Under the pieces are notes generated by a model that had not been told where the DNA came from, searched no databases, and was given only the letters and a program-made list of their open reading frames with translations. Position numbers and translations under genes: made by a program. A stretch of DNA of 34,753 bases, from contig JAICVB010000003.1 of the NCBI GenBank assembly GCA_025935545.1, positions 1-34,753 on the forward strand, in the 5' to 3' direction. Shown in pieces: positions 32,948-34,753 of this stretch (the stretch's first letter is position 1; every line of letters starts with the position of its first letter). Source of the DNA: Gemmatimonadales bacterium (lineage in GTDB: Bacteria; Gemmatimonadota; Gemmatimonadetes; Gemmatimonadales; GWC2-71-9).

Positions 32948-33047
32948 AAAAAGTTGGCAGGGGCGACGGCGCCGGCAGGGCGCTGGATTGGTCCCCCCGG
33001 CGGGATTCCGGCCCCCGGCGCCTCGCTCATTCGCGTTAGCGTCGGTC

Positions 33048-34598
33048 ATGCTCGCCCGGGTCCGATCCGCAGCCGTGCTCGGCGTGGACGCCTATCTGGT
33101 GGATGTCGAAGTGGACATCGCCAACGGCCTGCCCTCGTTCTCCACCGTCGGCTTGCCGCACGGCGCGGTGCGCGAGGGGAGGGAACGGGTGGGCGCCGCG
33201 CTCGCGAACGCCGGCTACCAGCTGCCCCTCAAGCGGATCACGGTGAACCTCGCGCCGGCGGACATCAGGAAGGAGGGCACCGCACTGGACCTGCCGATCG
33301 CGCTCGCCATCCTCGTCGCGAGCGGGCAGCTGCCGGCCGATGCGCTCGATGCCTGCGTAGCCCTGGGAGAGGTGGGCCTGGAGGGAGACCTGCGGCCGGT
33401 GCGCGGTGCCCTTGCCATGGCGCTGGCTGCGCGCGCCGGCGGCGTCGCCACCTTGTTCCTGCCGGCCGCCAACGTGCCCGAGGCAGCCGTGGTGGACGGG
33501 CTCGCGGTCTGCGGTGCGTCCTCACTGCAGCAGGTCTGCGCGCACCTGATCGGCGTCGAGCTGATCGTGCCGGTCCGGGTGGACCCGCATCGCCTGATGG
33601 CGGAGCGGACCAGGGATACCGCCGACCTGGCGGATGTGCGCGGCCAGGCGGCGGCCAAGCGCGCGCTCGAGGTCGCGGCGGCCGGCTCGCACAATCTCCT
33701 GATGGTCGGCCCGCCGGGCGCCGGCAAGACGATGCTCGCCCGGCGCCTGCCGGGGATCCTGCCGGCCATGACGCTCGACGAGGCGCTCGAAACCACCAAG
33801 GTGCACAGCGTGGCGGGGGTCCTCGGGGCGGGGCAGTCCCTCACCACCGAGCGGCCGTTCCGGGCACCGCATCACACGATCAGCGACGCGGGGCTGATTG
33901 GCGGCGGATCCTGGCCGCGGCCCGGCGAGGTGAGCCTCGCGCACGGCGGTGTCCTCTTCCTCGACGAGCTGCCCGAGTTCCGGAAGAACGTGCTCGAGGT
34001 CATGCGGCAGCCGATGGAGGATGGCACCGTCACGCTGAGCCGGGCAGCGATGACGCTCACCTTTCCCGCGCGCTTCATGCTGGCCGCGGCGATGAACCCC
34101 TGCCCCTGCGGCCACCACGGGGATGTGCAGCACGCCTGTCGCTGCGACGCGCCGACCGTCGAGCGCTACCTCTCCCGCGTGTCGGGCCCGCTGCTCGACC
34201 GGATCGACCTGCACCTCAGCGTGCCGGCCGTGCCATACCGCGAGCTCACCGGCGAACAGCGGGAGGAGCCGAGCGCGGCGGTGCGCGCGCGAGTGGAGCG
34301 TGCGCGCAGGGTGCAGCAGGCGCGGTTCCGCCATCGTCCGGGCATCCACGCCAACGCGCACATGCTGCCGCGGGATCTGCGGACGCACTGCCGCCTGTCG
34401 CCTGCCGCCGAGCAGCTGCTGCGCGCGGCCATCCAGCGCCTGGGGCTCTCCGCGCGCGCGTATCATCGGGTGCTCAAGATCGCGCGCACGATTGCCGATC
34501 TCGACGGCGTCGAGGAGCTGAGCGCGGGCCACGTCGGGGAGGCGGTGCAGTACCGCACGCTCGATCGCCGGCGCCTGCCGGTGGCGGCGAGCGCCTAG
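33048..34598 (+). CDS. comM: YifB/ComM family Mg-chelatase-like AAA+ ATPase
   Basis: A 516-aa protein of the YifB/ComM family. ComM is a hexameric helicase promoting branch migration during natural transformation in some bacteria. The N-terminal Lon-like domain is complete (VDAYLVDVEVDIANGLPSFS, VNLAPADIRKEGTALDLPIA). The Mg-chelatase ATPase has Walker A GPPGAGKT (221-228), the region HHTISDAGLIGGG, Walker B GGVLFLDELPEF, and the family's cysteine-rich insert NPCPCGHHGD with CRC. The C-terminal domain (LSARAYHRVLKIARTIADLD) is present. The ATG at 33048 starts the conserved MLARVRSAAVLGVDAYLV segment. It converges on arfB with 1 nt between stop codons. Confidence 0.95.
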   Translation: MLARVRSAAVLGVDAYLVDVEVDIANGLPSFSTVGLPHGAVREGRERVGAALANAGYQLPLKRITVNLAPADIRKEGTALDLPIALAILVASGQLPADALDACVALGEVGLEGDLRPVRGALAMALAARAGGVATLFLPAANVPEAAVVDGLAVCGASSLQQVCAHLIGVELIVPVRVDPHRLMAERTRDTADLADVRGQAAAKRALEVAAAGSHNLLMVGPPGAGKTMLARRLPGILPAMTLDEALETTKVHSVAGVLGAGQSLTTERPFRAPHHTISDAGLIGGGSWPRPGEVSLAHGGVLFLDELPEFRKNVLEVMRQPMEDGTVTLSRAAMTLTFPARFMLAAAMNPCPCGHHGDVQHACRCDAPTVERYLSRVSGPLLDRIDLHLSVPAVPYRELTGEQREEPSAAVRARVERARRVQQARFRHRPGIHANAHMLPRDLRTHCRLSPAAEQLLRAAIQRLGLSARAYHRVLKIARTIADLDGVEELSAGHVGEAVQYRTLDRRRLPVAASA

Positions 34599-34599
34599 C

Positions 34600-34753
34600 T
34601 CAGTCGTCCGGCGCGACCGGCCGCCGGCGTGCCTTGGTCTCGCCGCGGCGCCGCTTGGCATCGAGGCGGGCCGCCCTGGCCGCGGGGCCCGGCCGCGTCT
34701 TCCGCCGCGCCTTCCGGACCCGGAGCGCCGCCGCCACCAGCGCGCGCAGCCGC
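34600..34753 (-). CDS. arfB: ArfB-type peptidyl-tRNA hydrolase, 3' end only
   Basis: The last 50 codons of a minus-strand gene that continues beyond the window. The visible end is very basic and reads KARRKTRPGPAARAARLDAK followed by RRRGETKARRR. This matches the C-terminal tail of ArfB/YaeJ, the GGQ-domain factor that frees ribosomes stalled on non-stop mRNA; the tail inserts into the empty mRNA channel. The catalytic GGQ domain lies outside the window, so the call rests only on the tail pattern. The stop codon is 1 nt past the comM stop, so the genes are convergent. Confidence 0.75.
   Translation of the reverse strand, partial: RLRALVAAALRVRKARRKTRPGPAARAARLDAKRRRGETKARRRPVAPDD

Larger units (their letters stand above)
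32737..33047. other. AT-richer intergenic region between the protease operon and comM
   Basis: A 311-nt non-coding stretch, the only long one in the window and visibly less GC-rich between about 32780 and 32960. It contains overlapping candidate promoters facing both ways (32862-32890 plus, 32881-32908 minus), a hairpin at 32912-32947, and a short inverted repeat GTGTC-N9-GACAC (32781-32799). TTTCAGG occurs twice on the plus strand (near 32829 and at 32917). Open frames in it have no gene-like features. Confidence 0.7.

Noticed and set aside
32843-33049. A 68-codon minus-strand frame in the comM upstream region
   Set aside because: It covers the AT-richer promoter and hairpin region, has no plausible domain, and would overlap the comM start; treated as non-coding.

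Overview
The window is about 34.7 kb of high-GC, gene-dense bacterial chromosome, with mostly housekeeping content and many overlapping start/stop codons. The cell is didermic: it encodes a TolC-type outer-membrane channel, an HlyD/MacA-type adaptor and several exported proteins. An MglA-type GTPase next to a Roadblock/LC7 protein, a bacillithiol-type deacetylase (BshB1) and an S9 peptidase with TolB-like repeats suggest Gemmatimonadota or a near relative. This placement is an inference from gene content; no 16S gene is present. I see no tRNA, rRNA, insertion sequence, prophage or CRISPR array.

Region 1 (1-9048, plus strand): a short charged ORF and a YihY/BrkB membrane protein, then a small SRP (4.5S) RNA with its own promoter. 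A tightly packed run follows: dnaX, ybaB, recR, an 89-aa unknown, a Roadblock protein, mglA, pgsA, cinA, grpE, dnaJ. It combines replication and recombination, a polarity-type GTPase switch, phospholipid synthesis, NMN deamidation and chaperones. Region 2 (9057-24065, minus strand) reads from high to low coordinates: creatininase-family amidohydrolase, secreted unknown, a strong hairpin, tolC / hlyD / ABC ATPase / two ABC permeases (a MacAB-TolC-like exporter), bshB1, iscS, mnmA, S9 peptidase, a four-helix membrane protein and ppk1. IscS and MnmA are adjacent steps of tRNA 2-thiouridine formation.

Region 3 (24087-28043, plus strand) is a single 1318-aa NtrY-like sensor kinase with an unusually large membrane and sensor half and no response regulator beside it. 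Region 4 (28057-32736, minus strand) holds a small membrane protein, an HExxH metallopeptidase, an FtsH-like AAA+ protease and an S41 processing peptidase, which looks like an envelope-proteolysis operon. Region 5 (32737-33047) is the only long non-coding stretch. It is AT-richer, with candidate overlapping divergent promoters and a hairpin leader. Region 6 is comM/yifB on the plus strand, converging on the 3' end of arfB at the window edge.

The features most worth follow-up are the SRP RNA's non-GNRA apical loop, the MglA with an extra segment, the orphan giant kinase, the intergenic hairpin ahead of tolC, a creatininase-family protein lacking the usual metal motif, and the FtsH paralogue inside a protease cluster.
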